The notes: a model not told the origin generated them from the sequence alone. A stretch of 64,000 nucleotides of DNA from Saltatorellus ferox (GCA_007751475.1 CP036434.1:2108001-2172000); one strand, 5' to 3'. Numbered from the stretch's first letter, positions 53,396 through 62,915 are shown. Made by a program: numbers and translations.

Positions 53396-55448
53396 CGCTC
53401 CAGAGGGGTCCATACCAGGCAGTCCCTCCGTCTCCTTGAACGAAGCGAAGGTACACGTACGCGTGTGCCTTCGCTTCGTTCTCGGGGATCAGGACGGCCA
53501 CGTCGCGGGCGGAAGAAGCGGCGGAGAGCTGCTCGAGGGGCAGGCTCCGCAGACCGGCCCCCGGCGGACCGAGGACGAGATCCGCCTTGACGAACGGCGC
53601 GGTGCCTGCCGCTTCGATCCGCGTGCCACCACTGGCAGCGCGCTCGCGAACGGCGATGCGAGGGCCGCTGGTGGCGTACGTCCGGCGTGCGCGCAGCGCT
53701 TCGTACACGGCGCCGCCCGACAGCTCGCTCGCGCGGATCGCGGCGAGGCCGCCCGTACCGACCAGCTCGCCTCGTTGGGTATTCGCAGGGCGCCAGCCGT
53801 AGCCCGGCGAGAGATGGGGTAGCCCCGGGTGACCGTCGTGGGAGTCGCCGGATCCGATGAAGCCGAGGCGGTAGCCGCGCTCCAGCTGGTCGCGGACGAA
53901 CTGCCCGGGTCGGCTGCCCGCGACCACGTGCGGCGCGTCCCTGGCCTCGCTCGAGCCATGCACGGAGACGACCTCGGTCACGGGCTCCAGCTCGGGATCC
54001 GGTGGGAAGGTCCAGTTCACAGGAATGGGGTTGCCCGAGCTGTGGTGGGCGATGGTCAGGGCCTGCTGGCCGCGCAGCGCGTCCCATAGCTTCGTCGGGG
54101 TGTCGTGGCTCGGTTGGCCCTCGCGCGAGATCGACGACAGAACCTCACCGCTGCCATCGAAGTACAGCACGTGACGGTGGCCGTGGATCCAGCTCGTCCA
54201 CTCGTAGCCGAGGATCGAAACGAAGCGGCCGGGCTCGTGGAACTCCCCGTTCAGCGATTCGATGCGTTTCCACCACTCGGGCCGAGCGTCGAGGAACGCC
54301 ACGCCGAAGTGGTCGTGGTCGGTCAGCGCGATCACGTCGAGTCGAGCGACATCGCGCGCGTAGCGGAAGTAGTCCTCGACGGCGCCCGTGCCGTCGGAGA
54401 GCCCCGAGTGTCCGTGGAGGTCGGCCCAGAAGATCAGCGGCGCGGAGGCGTCCACCCAACTTGGATTGGCCTCGGCTTCGACGGCCGTTTCGTCCGGCAG
54501 CGCGACCGTCGCGGTCAGGCGAACCGATCCGGGCCGCGCCTCGCCGACCCTGACCTCGAAGTCCGCGGATCCGCTCGCCCCGATTTCGACGGACTCCGGG
54601 CCGCTCCAGTCGACCGGGTATCCGGAGATCGCGGCGCCCGTGATCCAAGGCTCGCCAGAATCGAGCTTCGGAGCGGCGTTCGCCCATTCGTCGAGCAGGC
54701 TGACGGAGTAGCGCGCGGTTTCGCCAGGGCGGACGATCGAGGGCCCGAGCAGCACGGCGCGCGCGGGCTCTCTCGCTTCCACGTCCACGGAAGGAGACGA
54801 CTCGACGAGCGCGCGCACGCCGTCGCCGTCGCTGTCGACGGCGAGCCACAGGCGGGCGCCGCGGCCCGCGTAGCGATCGGCTCGCGCGCCCGCGGGGCCC
54901 GCGCCGTAGTCGAGGGTCACGGTATCGCCGGGCTCGAGCGCGGCGCCTTCCACGGTGACGAGGAACATCCCGGCTTCGGCGCCCCCGTAGGTCGCCGTGC
55001 GGAAGGTCGCGTCTCCCTGCGCCTTCGACGTGACCTCCGTGTAGCCGGGGAACTCGCGGCGCTCCGCCTGGGGCGTCGACCAGCCCCAGAACGGCTCGGG
55101 CATCAGCGTGATGACGCCGCCGGGCTCGATCCCGCGCTCGCCGACGGTGTACTCGATCGTCCAGCGGCCAGCCCCGCCCGCCACGACGCGCTCAGGCGCA
55201 GCGGTCACGCGCGCGGATCCGCCGCCGTCGCCGGGATGCCGCTTCGCCGCGAGGTCGGCCTCGAAGTCGCGCACCTGGTCCCTTCTCGCGGTGAGGGGCG
55301 CGAGGTCGGGGGCGGCGGAGCTCCGGCCGGCAACGTCGTCGGAAGCTGCCCCGGGGCGGGTGTCCTTGCCGTCGCAGGCCGCCAGGCACGCCCAGAGCGT
55401 CATGAGTGCGTAGAAGCGGCTTCCCCGGCCTTTCCGTCCTTCGTCCAT
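53382..55448 (-). CDS. DUF3604/PHP-like lipoprotein
   Basis: A 688-residue protein. The N-terminus RGSRFYALMTLWACLAAC is a lipoprotein signal with lipidated C25. Residues 70-330 are beta-rich. From about 338 it shows a PHP-type metallohydrolase domain of the DUF3604 group: IFWADLHGHSGLSDGTG (H345, H347), VIALTDHDHFG, GYEWTSWIHGHRHVLYF and FIGSGDSHDGHPG. The reaction is unknown; the motifs suggest phosphoester hydrolysis with several bound metals. It is convergent with the PPOX gene and divergent from the M20 peptidase gene, with start codons only 17 bases apart. Confidence 0.75.
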   Translation of the reverse strand: MDEGRKGRGSRFYALMTLWACLAACDGKDTRPGAASDDVAGRSSAAPDLAPLTARRDQVRDFEADLAAKRHPGDGGGSARVTAAPERVVAGGAGRWTIEYTVGERGIEPGGVITLMPEPFWGWSTPQAERREFPGYTEVTSKAQGDATFRTATYGGAEAGMFLVTVEGAALEPGDTVTLDYGAGPAGARADRYAGRGARLWLAVDSDGDGVRALVESSPSVDVEAREPARAVLLGPSIVRPGETARYSVSLLDEWANAAPKLDSGEPWITGAAISGYPVDWSGPESVEIGASGSADFEVRVGEARPGSVRLTATVALPDETAVEAEANPSWVDASAPLIFWADLHGHSGLSDGTGAVEDYFRYARDVARLDVIALTDHDHFGVAFLDARPEWWKRIESLNGEFHEPGRFVSILGYEWTSWIHGHRHVLYFDGSGEVLSSISREGQPSHDTPTKLWDALRGQQALTIAHHSSGNPIPVNWTFPPDPELEPVTEVVSVHGSSEARDAPHVVAGSRPGQFVRDQLERGYRLGFIGSGDSHDGHPGLPHLSPGYGWRPANTQRGELVGTGGLAAIRASELSGGAVYEALRARRTYATSGPRIAVRERAASGGTRIEAAGTAPFVKADLVLGPPGAGLRSLPLEQLSAASSARDVAVLIPENEAKAHAYVYLRFVQGDGGTAWYGPLWSATSF
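53438..53481. terminator. 20-bp hairpin inside the 3' end of the DUF3604 gene
   Basis: The arms at 53438-53457 and 53462-53481 pair over 20 bp with one G-U or A-C mismatch (T53452 opposite C-side) and a TACG loop. It lies 43 bases past the stop of the convergent PPOX gene. At the same time it encodes residues ENEAKAHAYVYLRF of the DUF3604 protein, so the hairpin is probably both coding and a terminator for the plus strand. Confidence 0.6.
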
Positions 55449-55465
55449 TCCCTCAGACTAGCTCC

Positions 55466-56890
55466 ATGACCACGGCAACGCTCGATCCACGTGCCCTCAT
55501 GGCGCACGTGCAGAACAACTGGAAGACCTCGATCCTCCCCGCTCTCTCCGACTTCATCCAGATTCCCGCCAAGTCCCCGGCGTTCGACAAGAACTGGGCG
55601 GCGAACGGATTCCTGAACGAAGCCGTCGAGCTGGCGGCGAAGTGGGCGCGCGCTCGGAAGCTCGCGGGCCTCGAGGTGGAGATCGTGCGCCTCGACGGGC
55701 TGACGCCGACGCTTCTCGTGGAGGTGCCCGCCTTCGGCGAGGGCGCCTCCGACGCGACGGTGCTCATGTACGGGCACCTGGACAAGCAGCCGGAGGTCAC
55801 GGGCTGGGACGCGAACAAGGGGCCGTGGAAGCCCGTGGTCGAGAACGGCAAGCTCTACGGTCGCGGCGCGGCGGACGACGGCTACGCGGTCTTCGGTTCC
55901 CTCGGGGCGCTGGAGGCCCTGCAGGCGGAGGGCGTCGCGCATCCGCGCTGCGTCGTCCTCATCGAGACGAGCGAGGAGAGCGGCAGCCCGCACCTCGCCG
56001 CCTACGTCGAGCACCTTTCCGCGCGCATCGGCACGCCGAGCCTCGTCGTCTGCCTCGACTCGGGCGCCGGCGACTACGAGCGCATGTGGCTCTGCACCAG
56101 CCTGCGCGGCAACGTCACGGGCGACCTGCGCATCTCGACGGTGACCGAGGGCATCCACTCGGGCGACGCGAGCGGCATCGTGCCCTCGAGCTTTCGCGTC
56201 GCGCGTCAGATCCTCGACCGGATCGAGGACGCGAGCACCGGTGAGATCCTCGTGGACGAACTCCGCGCCGATGTCCCGCCGGACCGCCGCGTCCAGGCAG
56301 AGGCCGCGGCCGAGGTGCTCGGCGAAGGCGTGCACAACAAGTACCCGTTCCAGGCGGGCACGCAGCCGATGGGCGCGAGCAACGTCGAGCGAATCCTTGC
56401 CCGGACCTGGGCGCCCACGCTCTCCGTCACGGGAGCGGACGGCCTCCCGGCCATCGCGGACGCGGGCAACGTGCTGCGCCCGGAGACGGCGCTGAAGCTG
56501 AGCTTCCGCCTCGCGCCCACGACCGAGCCGAAGGCCGCCATGGCCGCCCTGACGAAGGCGCTCACAGGCGACGCCCCGAGCCACGCGAAGGTCACCTTCG
56601 AGAACGTGGACGGCGCGACCGGCTGGAACGCGCCGCCCTTCGCGCCATGGCTGGACGCGGCGATCCAGGAGTCGAGCGAGGCGTTCTTCGGAAAGCCCGC
56701 CGTGTCCCTGGGGGAGGGCGGAACGATCCCGCTGATGGGCCTTCTGGGGGAGTCGTTCCCGGAGGCGCAGTTCGTGATCACGGGCGTGCTCGGCCCGGGG
56801 TCGAACGCCCACGGACCGAACGAGTTCCTGCACCTTGCGATGGCGGAGCGGCTCACGGCCTGCGTGGCGTGGATCGTGGCGAAGGTGTGA
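55466..56890 (+). CDS. M20-family metallopeptidase/dipeptidase
   Basis: A 474-residue cytosolic peptidase. Metal-site motifs are LMYGHLDKQPE (H104, D106), YGRGAADDGY (bridging Asp137 or 138), ETSEESGS (E170/E171), CLDSGAGDY and the C-terminal GSNAHGPNEF. The dimerisation domain lies at about 215-330. It most resembles the CNDP/PepV-like dipeptidase group. ATG 55466 (MTTATLDPRALMAHV) was chosen since the earlier in-frame ATG lies within the divergent gene. Substrate specificity is not readable from sequence. Confidence 0.9.
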   Translation: MTTATLDPRALMAHVQNNWKTSILPALSDFIQIPAKSPAFDKNWAANGFLNEAVELAAKWARARKLAGLEVEIVRLDGLTPTLLVEVPAFGEGASDATVLMYGHLDKQPEVTGWDANKGPWKPVVENGKLYGRGAADDGYAVFGSLGALEALQAEGVAHPRCVVLIETSEESGSPHLAAYVEHLSARIGTPSLVVCLDSGAGDYERMWLCTSLRGNVTGDLRISTVTEGIHSGDASGIVPSSFRVARQILDRIEDASTGEILVDELRADVPPDRRVQAEAAAEVLGEGVHNKYPFQAGTQPMGASNVERILARTWAPTLSVTGADGLPAIADAGNVLRPETALKLSFRLAPTTEPKAAMAALTKALTGDAPSHAKVTFENVDGATGWNAPPFAPWLDAAIQESSEAFFGKPAVSLGEGGTIPLMGLLGESFPEAQFVITGVLGPGSNAHGPNEFLHLAMAERLTACVAWIVAKV

Positions 56891-57153
56891 GTCCTCTCCT
56901 GCGCTACGGCAGCGGTCCCCGCTGGTTGGATAGGAGGGTCTTCCTGGGGGCGCTCCGCCAGAATGAATGTGCGGGGGGGGCTCGGCGTAGGGAGCGCATT
57001 CCCGGCCCGACGCGCCTTCTCACAGCCTGAGCAACCGTTTTCGATCGTGTCGCTCAGGCCTCGAGTCGATGCCCCTGGTGTATCCGCCAACGCGGATGCG
57101 CGTCGAGCATGGGCCTTTCTTGCTCAGGCTCTCAAGCGGTTTCCCTCCGACCC

Positions 57154-57372
57154 ATGGCTGACTTCTTCCTCGAAGCGCTCTTCTACGCGGGTGGCTGGCT
57201 CATCCTCTTCACCGGGTCAACCCTTGTCTGGGCGGCGTCGGGGTTCCGGCACCGCCCGTCCGTGGGCGACCTCAGAGACCTACCGATATCGGATTTGATT
57301 CGGACGAAGTCCCTGCTGTCGGGACTCCTGTTCTGGTCCTTGATCGGTGTCGCTGTCTGGGCCTGGCTCTGA
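57154..57372 (+). CDS. Small two-helix membrane protein
   Basis: A 72-residue hypothetical protein with hydrophobic segments at about 7-27 (EALFYAGGWLILFTGSTLVW) and 52-71 (LLSGLLFWSLIGVAVWAW), and a polar loop between them (FRHRPSVGDLRDLPISDLIR). I do not recognise the family. The base composition and in-frame hydrophobicity support a real gene. An ATG 45 bases upstream is possible but adds an unlikely tail. Confidence 0.5.
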   Translation: MADFFLEALFYAGGWLILFTGSTLVWAASGFRHRPSVGDLRDLPISDLIRTKSLLSGLLFWSLIGVAVWAWL

Positions 57373-57728
57373 TCGTCCTCAGGGTCAACGCGCGCCTTCT
57401 TGCGACGGTCACCAGCGTCGGCGCTTCCTCGAAAAAGGATTGCCTTGGACAGCAGGCGGCGAAGCTCGTCATCGATCTCTCCTTCGAGGCCGACTGCAAG
57501 CCCCGCTCTCACGGCTTTCGGCCGCAACGCCTCACGCCCCGTGTCACTCGCTCGCCGCGTGGATGATCTCGCCGTGTGGATGGTGGGGCCTCCGGAAGCG
57601 GAGCCAGGTCGCCACCGCGCCCGAGGTCTATCAATCTCGAGGCTCTGCCTGTAGAACCTATCTTCATGCCCACCGCCGGTTGGTACGGTGATCCACCGCT
57701 TCGAAACACGCATCTTCCCCACACGGCC
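57373..57728. other. Intergenic region, 356 bp, no gene seen
   Basis: This gap between the small membrane protein gene and the alpha/beta-hydrolase gene has no ORF with plausible composition and no strong hairpin. It presumably includes the promoter of the hydrolase gene. Confidence 0.4.
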
Positions 57729-59129
57729 ATGTTCTCGAGATTCCTCCTCGCGCTTCTCCTTCTGTCGTCGTCCGGGTTCGGTCAGAAAATCGGGGAAGTG
57801 CAGCGCGTTGCGCCCTCCGACGCGGCTTCTGTGGGCGAAGTGCTCGAATGGACGAGCGAACAGGGGCAGGAGTACTGGTATCGCCTGCCGCAAAAGCAGC
57901 GAGGGCGGCGCAAGCCCGCCCTCGTCTTCATGCTTCATGGCACCGGGCTGAACCATGGCTGGTCGTTCTGGAACTACCCCATCGCGAAGGGGACCTTCCG
58001 CGGTGAGGACATCGTGGTGTCGCCCGACGGGCTCACGCCGGGAAGCGGAGACACGTTCAACTTCGTGCAGAACAAGACGGACGAGGAGCAGATCGTTGGA
58101 CTGATCGAGCTCTTCCGATCCCGGTTCGACATCGGCAACGTCTACCTCTACGGCCACAGTCAGGGAGCTTTCTTCTGCTACTGGTTTGCCGGGGAGCACC
58201 CGGAGCTCGTGGATGGCATCGTGGCCCATGCCGGCAACGTTCTGAACGTGCAGCACCCGAAGATCGCCAAGGAGAAAGTGGCCATCGGCATCCTCCATGC
58301 GCGGTCGGATCAGGTCGTCCCGGTTTCCTGTGCCGAACGCACCGAGACGATCTACCGCGACCAGGGCTACCAAAAGGTCAAGTGCTGGATCGTGGAGGGG
58401 ATCCGCGATCAGGCAGGGCACTGGCCGCTGCCGACTCACGTGGCCACCATGTTCGAGTGGCTGGACGAGGTGGCCACGTTCCATCCGGTGCAAGCGGTCG
58501 AGGTCGCGCGCGGAGCGCTCGCCGATAAGGAGCCCAACTTCTCGGTCGCGATTCGGGCTGCCGGCGACGCCAGGGAAGGGCTGAAGAAGTATAGGGGCGA
58601 CGACAAGGCCGTCGCGCTGGCGATGCTGGATGAGATCGATGGTGCACTGGCCCGTTGCGCAGAAGCCGCAGCGGCAGCACTCGTGCCCGTTTTCGAAGCC
58701 GCCGGCAAGGGCAAGGAGCCCGGACCCTGGGCAGCCGATGTCCGCTGGTGCCGTCAAGCCTTCGCCCGATCGGATGCCTTTGCCCGGGGAACGAAATCCT
58801 TCGCTTCGACCTTCAAGAGTCACGACAAGGCGATCGCCGCCCTGGCGCGCATCAAGGACCCGGAATCCAAGAAATACGCGAAGGCTGCGTTGAATGCTCT
58901 CCGGGACGGCTTCGTGGGCGAGGGCTGGGAAGCGCTGGCCCTCGACCTGAAGGGGCGCATCGAGGGTGGTTGGGCGCCGATCGACGGCCTTGAAGACGAC
59001 GTAGACGCAGCGATCTCCTCGGCGAGTCTCGATGACGAGAAGGATCGAACGGATGCGCTCACGAGCGCGCTGGCCGAGGCGCTCGAGGCGTGTAAGGGCG
59101 ACTACCCTGCGGTGTTTGCCCCGGAATGA
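57729..59129 (+). CDS. Secreted alpha/beta hydrolase (PHB-depolymerase/esterase-like)
   Basis: A 466-residue exported hydrolase. The start at 57729 gives the signal peptide MFSRFLLALLLLSSSGFGQ. The oxyanion loop is VFMLHGTGLNHGWSF (67-81), the nucleophile S144 is in LYGHSQGAFFCYWF, the acid is likely Asp in HARSDQVVP, and the His in QAGHWPLP. The hydrolase domain ends near 290. The remaining ~175 residues are helical and Ala/Lys-rich with no known fold, perhaps a binding module. The substrate is unknown; family members cleave polyesters, feruloyl esters or acyl esters. Confidence 0.8.
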   Translation: MFSRFLLALLLLSSSGFGQKIGEVQRVAPSDAASVGEVLEWTSEQGQEYWYRLPQKQRGRRKPALVFMLHGTGLNHGWSFWNYPIAKGTFRGEDIVVSPDGLTPGSGDTFNFVQNKTDEEQIVGLIELFRSRFDIGNVYLYGHSQGAFFCYWFAGEHPELVDGIVAHAGNVLNVQHPKIAKEKVAIGILHARSDQVVPVSCAERTETIYRDQGYQKVKCWIVEGIRDQAGHWPLPTHVATMFEWLDEVATFHPVQAVEVARGALADKEPNFSVAIRAAGDAREGLKKYRGDDKAVALAMLDEIDGALARCAEAAAAALVPVFEAAGKGKEPGPWAADVRWCRQAFARSDAFARGTKSFASTFKSHDKAIAALARIKDPESKKYAKAALNALRDGFVGEGWEALALDLKGRIEGGWAPIDGLEDDVDAAISSASLDDEKDRTDALTSALAEALEACKGDYPAVFAPE

Positions 59130-59365
59130 TCGTGGCGGTACTGTGGCGGTACTGAGCCTGACCCAAAGCCGCCACGTTTCCGCTTGAGCTGTTCACGTCA
59201 CGGCAAAATGGCGGCGGCTTCGGGTCGGACACGGAACCTCGAGCGAAAGGGCAAGCCGCCGGAAGAAGCCGACGTGCTGGAATCACCGAGGGAGCTGCCA
59301 GCTCGTGAAACATGCGGACACTTTCGCTTTCGCGCGGCGTCCTGGAAAGGCCTGCCCCATAGCAT

Positions 59366-59532
59366 CTAGGAGTCTGCGCCACAGAATGCAATTCCGCGAG
59401 CACCGCCAGGATCCGCGCTCGCGGCGTTACGCCAAACCCCAATGGCATCCAACCATGGGGGGTCCGGCGCGCCTTGCGAGCGCGAATCCTGACGGCACTC
59501 GCGAAACCGCATTCTGTGGCGCAGACTCCTAG
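59366..59532. mobile_element. MITE-like palindromic element, 167 bp
   Basis: The ends are perfect 24-bp inverted repeats (59366-59389 and 59509-59532), each beginning CTAGGAGTCTGCGCCACAGA read inward. Imperfect pairing continues for about 40 further bases, so nearly the whole element can fold into one long hairpin around a ~50-bp centre. There is no ORF. CTAG at both extremes may be part of the terminal repeat or a target duplication. Its right end includes the stop codon of the gene at 59529. A partly similar motif (TGCGCCACAAAACCTGAATG) occurs near 62703. Confidence 0.65.
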
Positions 59533-61226
59533 TTTTCCAGCAGCGTGAGGTTGAGCGGAGTCGCGGCTCGGGGCTCGATCGTCACGTCGACCTCGCTCGC
59601 CAGGTAGCCCTTCGCGTCTACCCGCAGGGAATAGCTCCCCGGTTCGAGCACAACGCTCCGCGCCACGGTCCCATCGATCCAGATCCTGCTGCCGAAGACG
59701 TTCCCTCTGCCGCGCTTGGAGTGCAACCGAGCCTCGGACCACTCGGGATCGCCTGCCCGCCGGATCTGGACGGCGGCTCGGGTCTTCTCGTCACGCACGC
59801 TGCCCTCGTGCTCCACGACCAGCTCGACCCGTCCACCCGTGTAGGTCTCCATCCGGAACTCCTCGGACGCGCCGGGGCTGAGTTCGAAGGTTCGCTCGGG
59901 GTCCTTCAGCGCGATCCAGTCGCTGCCCGTCACCGCCGCTGTCAGTGCGTAGGTTCCGGGGACGAGGCCCCTCATCTCCAGGAACGCCGCGCCCGGCTCG
60001 CCTTCGCCGACCAGAAGTGTCCCCTGAACGTCCTGCCCGTCGCGCTGGATCTGGACGAGGGAGATCCGGGCCTCGCCGTCGAGCGAACCCGAGGGTACCG
60101 ACACCTTGATCGCGCCCAGAGTCGGAGGATCAGGGCGGAGAGCCACTTCGTGGGTGCCCGCCGTCAGGTCACCTTCCAGGTACGCGAAGTAGAACCGCAA
60201 CTCAGCGTCGTGGGCCTGGATCATGTAGCTGCGTTGCGGCTGAACGAATAGTTCGAAGCTCTTCTTGCCAGTGGACCATCCACGACGGGTCGAACCGATG
60301 TCGTCATCCTCGCCGGGTTCGCCGTCGAGGACGTTCGAGAGTTCCAGCCCCTTCATCGGGACCGTTTCGCCGGCGTCATTCACGCAGGACACCGTCAACA
60401 GGGCAACGTCGACGGTGAGCACGGCGCGTTCCTCCCCTGCTCGAATCGAGCTTTCCCCGAGGATGGGAAGGCCCTCGTCCCCGGCGGCCTCAAAGTCGAA
60501 CAGGCCGGGTGCCAAGGCCGTCATCTCGAACGAACCGTCCGCGTTCGATTCCGCGGAGGCGAGGCGAAGCCCTGGGGCGGCAAGGGGGTCCGCAGCCCTT
60601 GCGTTCAGGTAGATGCCCGGGAGTGGCTCGCCGTTCGGGAATCGCACGTGCCCGCGGATGACCTCGGCGCCGACCAGACGAAGCTCCCCGACGTCGGTGG
60701 CCTGGCCCTCGGGCAAGAACACGGCGAGGTCCATGGAGCGTCCGACACCTTTGGCGGACGCGGCGAGGGTCACGTCGCCGTGGACGCCGACCGCAACGGC
60801 GAATCGCCCACTGGGATCCGTCCTTAGCTGCTTGACCTGCGCCCTGCCCTGCGCCTTCATCTCCAGCTCGCCCCCTTCCACGGGCTCGCCATCACCGCCC
60901 CGAAGCCGCCCGATCACGACCGTCCCCTCGGGCACGGCCAGCGGCGACTCTTCGACGGCGGTGAAGTCCGACCCGACGGGAGCCCCATCGGGGATCGGTT
61001 TCGACTCGGGGGGAGCGGCTTCAACGGTTCGCCCGGCTCCCCGGATTCGATCGATCCCTTCGATGTCCACGTCGGCGGGCTCGATCGCGGACGCTTCATC
61101 CTCCTCCTCATCCGTGATCATGCCGATCGGAAGCCCATCGGTGCGGTCCAAGGGACCCCTTGCGATCCAGGCAGCGAGGCCCAAGACTGCCACGAGAAGA
61201 ACGACGAGCAGGCTGCGAGTCTTCAT
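59529..61226 (-). CDS. Membrane-anchored carboxypeptidase-regulatory-like protein
   Basis: A 565-residue protein with an N-terminal hydrophobic segment (TRSLLVVLLVAVLGLAAWIA, 3-22), then an acidic linker and a series of beta-sandwich repeats. Recognisable units are VVIGRLRGGDGEPVEGGELE..DPSGRFAVAVG near 105, VIRGHVRFPNGEPLPG near 188 and SLRVDAKGYLASEVDVTIEP at the end. These are carboxypeptidase-regulatory-like domains, which usually act as structural or adhesive modules. No catalytic site is visible. The TAG stop lies in the terminal repeat of the MITE-like element, so the natural C-terminus may have been altered by its insertion. Confidence 0.75.
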   Translation of the reverse strand: MKTRSLLVVLLVAVLGLAAWIARGPLDRTDGLPIGMITDEEEDEASAIEPADVDIEGIDRIRGAGRTVEAAPPESKPIPDGAPVGSDFTAVEESPLAVPEGTVVIGRLRGGDGEPVEGGELEMKAQGRAQVKQLRTDPSGRFAVAVGVHGDVTLAASAKGVGRSMDLAVFLPEGQATDVGELRLVGAEVIRGHVRFPNGEPLPGIYLNARAADPLAAPGLRLASAESNADGSFEMTALAPGLFDFEAAGDEGLPILGESSIRAGEERAVLTVDVALLTVSCVNDAGETVPMKGLELSNVLDGEPGEDDDIGSTRRGWSTGKKSFELFVQPQRSYMIQAHDAELRFYFAYLEGDLTAGTHEVALRPDPPTLGAIKVSVPSGSLDGEARISLVQIQRDGQDVQGTLLVGEGEPGAAFLEMRGLVPGTYALTAAVTGSDWIALKDPERTFELSPGASEEFRMETYTGGRVELVVEHEGSVRDEKTRAAVQIRRAGDPEWSEARLHSKRGRGNVFGSRIWIDGTVARSVVLEPGSYSLRVDAKGYLASEVDVTIEPRAATPLNLTLLEN

Positions 61227-61319
61227 CAGGGCATCATACCGGAGTGAATGTGGCCGCCGCGCTTCTCCGCAGCGACGGAGACAGTTGGGTCAGGCGAGTG
61301 AGGTGACGCTGCTCCACGG

Positions 61320-62684
61320 TCATGGCCGCGACGGCATCACCACCCGGCTGCGATGCCCGGCCGCTGAAACGGCACGCACGCCGAAGTAGTGGGTGTCCGC
61401 CGTGGCGCCCTCGACTTTGCCCTGGACGACCCGTCGCTCGGGCCGCCCGCGCCTCGCGGCTTGCACGCGGACGATCGCCGGGACGGATTGCTCGTTCGTC
61501 CAGACCGGCGAGATCGAATCGCGCCAGACGATGTCGTAGGAATGCGCGGGGAGTACTCCGTCCTCTGCATCCTCGAAGGACGGGGTCCAGCCGAGCTGTG
61601 TGTCGTAGGACACGGCGGCTCGCATGGAGACGTTCGTGGGCGGGGGCGGGGCGAGGGCCATCTCTGCGATGGCTGCTGCGTTCACCCTGGCCACGCGTGC
61701 CATGTAGTCACCGGAAACGAACTCCGCGAGATCGCCGTACGCCACGCCTTCCTCGACGCGTACGTCCTGGTGCTGTCTCCCGTAGTGCTCGTTGGCCTCC
61801 GTGAGTCGAAGGGCCGGGAAGCCTGCGTCGTGAAAGGGCTGGTGATCGCCTCCGCGGCCAAAGCGATCGGTGCGAAAGACAAGCTTGACCTTCGCGTCGC
61901 TCACGTACTTCGTAGCGCTGGAGGCGAGGGCCCGGGCCATGGCCCGGGACGTCGAATCGACGCCCTCCGCCGCGGAGTAGCACCGGATCGTCACCTCGTC
62001 GCGCACTCCGTTGCCCCCCTCGGTGCCGCCGACGATGTCGTTCGTGATCATGCCCTCCACGTCGAGTCCACTCGCCACGGCCTCACTGGCGAAGTGCTTC
62101 GATCCAAAGAGACCCTGCTCCTCCCCGGGGACGAGCAGGAAGACGAGGTTCGCCTCGAACTCGGCTCCTGCCAGGAGACGTGCGACCTCCAGCACGACGG
62201 CGGTGCCGCTGCCGTCGTCGTTGGCGCCCGGCGCAAGGGCCTCGGCGTCCAGCGCCCGGCTCGCCCGCGAGTCGTAGTGCCCCGAGACGATGTACGTCCG
62301 CCCCAGCTCGTCTCCGATGCGCCCCGGAAGGAAGCCGTAGACGTTGACGAGTTCTGCCTCCGTGGGACCCACCCTGGCCGTGAAGCGCTGCTCGCGCACC
62401 TGGAGCCGACCGCCCGTCGCTTCTGAGATCCGCAGCAGCTCGCTCTTCAGCCAGCGCCGCGCCGCCCCGATGCCGCGCACCTCGGACTCGGTCTCGGAAA
62501 GGGTGTGGCGCGTTCCGAAGCTCACGAGCGTCTCGATGTCGCGCGTCAGCCGCGCGGGATCGGCCGAGGCGAGCAGGGCAGGAATCGGGTCGATGGAGAC
62601 ATCGGCGCTGGAGTCTTGACCGAGGAGCGAAAGCCAGGAGAGCGAGAGACTGGCCAACGCGGCGAAAGCAGCAAGGTGGATCAT
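61320..62684 (-). CDS. Secreted M28-family zinc aminopeptidase
   Basis: A 454-residue exported peptidase with signal peptide MIHLAAFAALASLSLSWLSLLG. The di-zinc site matches family M28: H136 (VSGHYDSR), bridging D156 (GANDDGSGTA), catalytic and ligand Glu E188/E189 (PGEEQGLFGS), D216 (ITNDIVGG) and a distal His (H300 or H305 in EANEHYGRQHQ). Residues from about 345 to the end (TNVSMRAAVSYDTQLGWTP) resemble a fibronectin-type extension. It releases N-terminal amino acids outside the cytoplasm. It is the first gene upstream of the carboxypeptidase-regulatory gene on the same strand. Confidence 0.88.
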   Translation of the reverse strand: MIHLAAFAALASLSLSWLSLLGQDSSADVSIDPIPALLASADPARLTRDIETLVSFGTRHTLSETESEVRGIGAARRWLKSELLRISEATGGRLQVREQRFTARVGPTEAELVNVYGFLPGRIGDELGRTYIVSGHYDSRASRALDAEALAPGANDDGSGTAVVLEVARLLAGAEFEANLVFLLVPGEEQGLFGSKHFASEAVASGLDVEGMITNDIVGGTEGGNGVRDEVTIRCYSAAEGVDSTSRAMARALASSATKYVSDAKVKLVFRTDRFGRGGDHQPFHDAGFPALRLTEANEHYGRQHQDVRVEEGVAYGDLAEFVSGDYMARVARVNAAAIAEMALAPPPPTNVSMRAAVSYDTQLGWTPSFEDAEDGVLPAHSYDIVWRDSISPVWTNEQSVPAIVRVQAARRGRPERRVVQGKVEGATADTHYFGVRAVSAAGHRSRVVMPSRP

Positions 62685-62873
62685 CCGAGTAGCCTAAATG
62701 CTTGCGCCACAAAACCTGAATGCCTGCGCCGCGGAATGCGAGTACGCCGTTCAGCCGGAGCCCCGTCCCGTCGATTTCACCCGGATTCAGAGCGAGATTG
62801 CGGTTGGCGGCTAACATGCATCGGCGGTCCTGGCCGTCCCGTTGAGAGCCCTCGTCTCGGGTGCTCCTTCACG

Positions 62874-62915
62874 GCGGCCCCCTGTAGGCGGCCCCCTGTA
62901 GGCGGCCCCCTGTAG
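62874..62915 (+). repeat. 14-bp tandem repeat, three copies
   Basis: The unit GCGGCCCCCTGTAG is repeated exactly three times, followed by the related CCGGCTACCTGCATG. It lies in the 320-bp gap between the divergent M28 peptidase gene and the secreted protein gene at 63007. The rest of that gap (62685-63006) holds a fragment resembling the MITE end near 62703 and the leader hairpin at 62980. The role of the repeat is unknown. Confidence 0.85.

Noticed and set aside
57347-57691. Small open frames between the two-helix protein and the hydrolase gene
   Set aside because: Composition is irregular, starts are poor and they overlap in several frames. I treat the stretch as non-coding.
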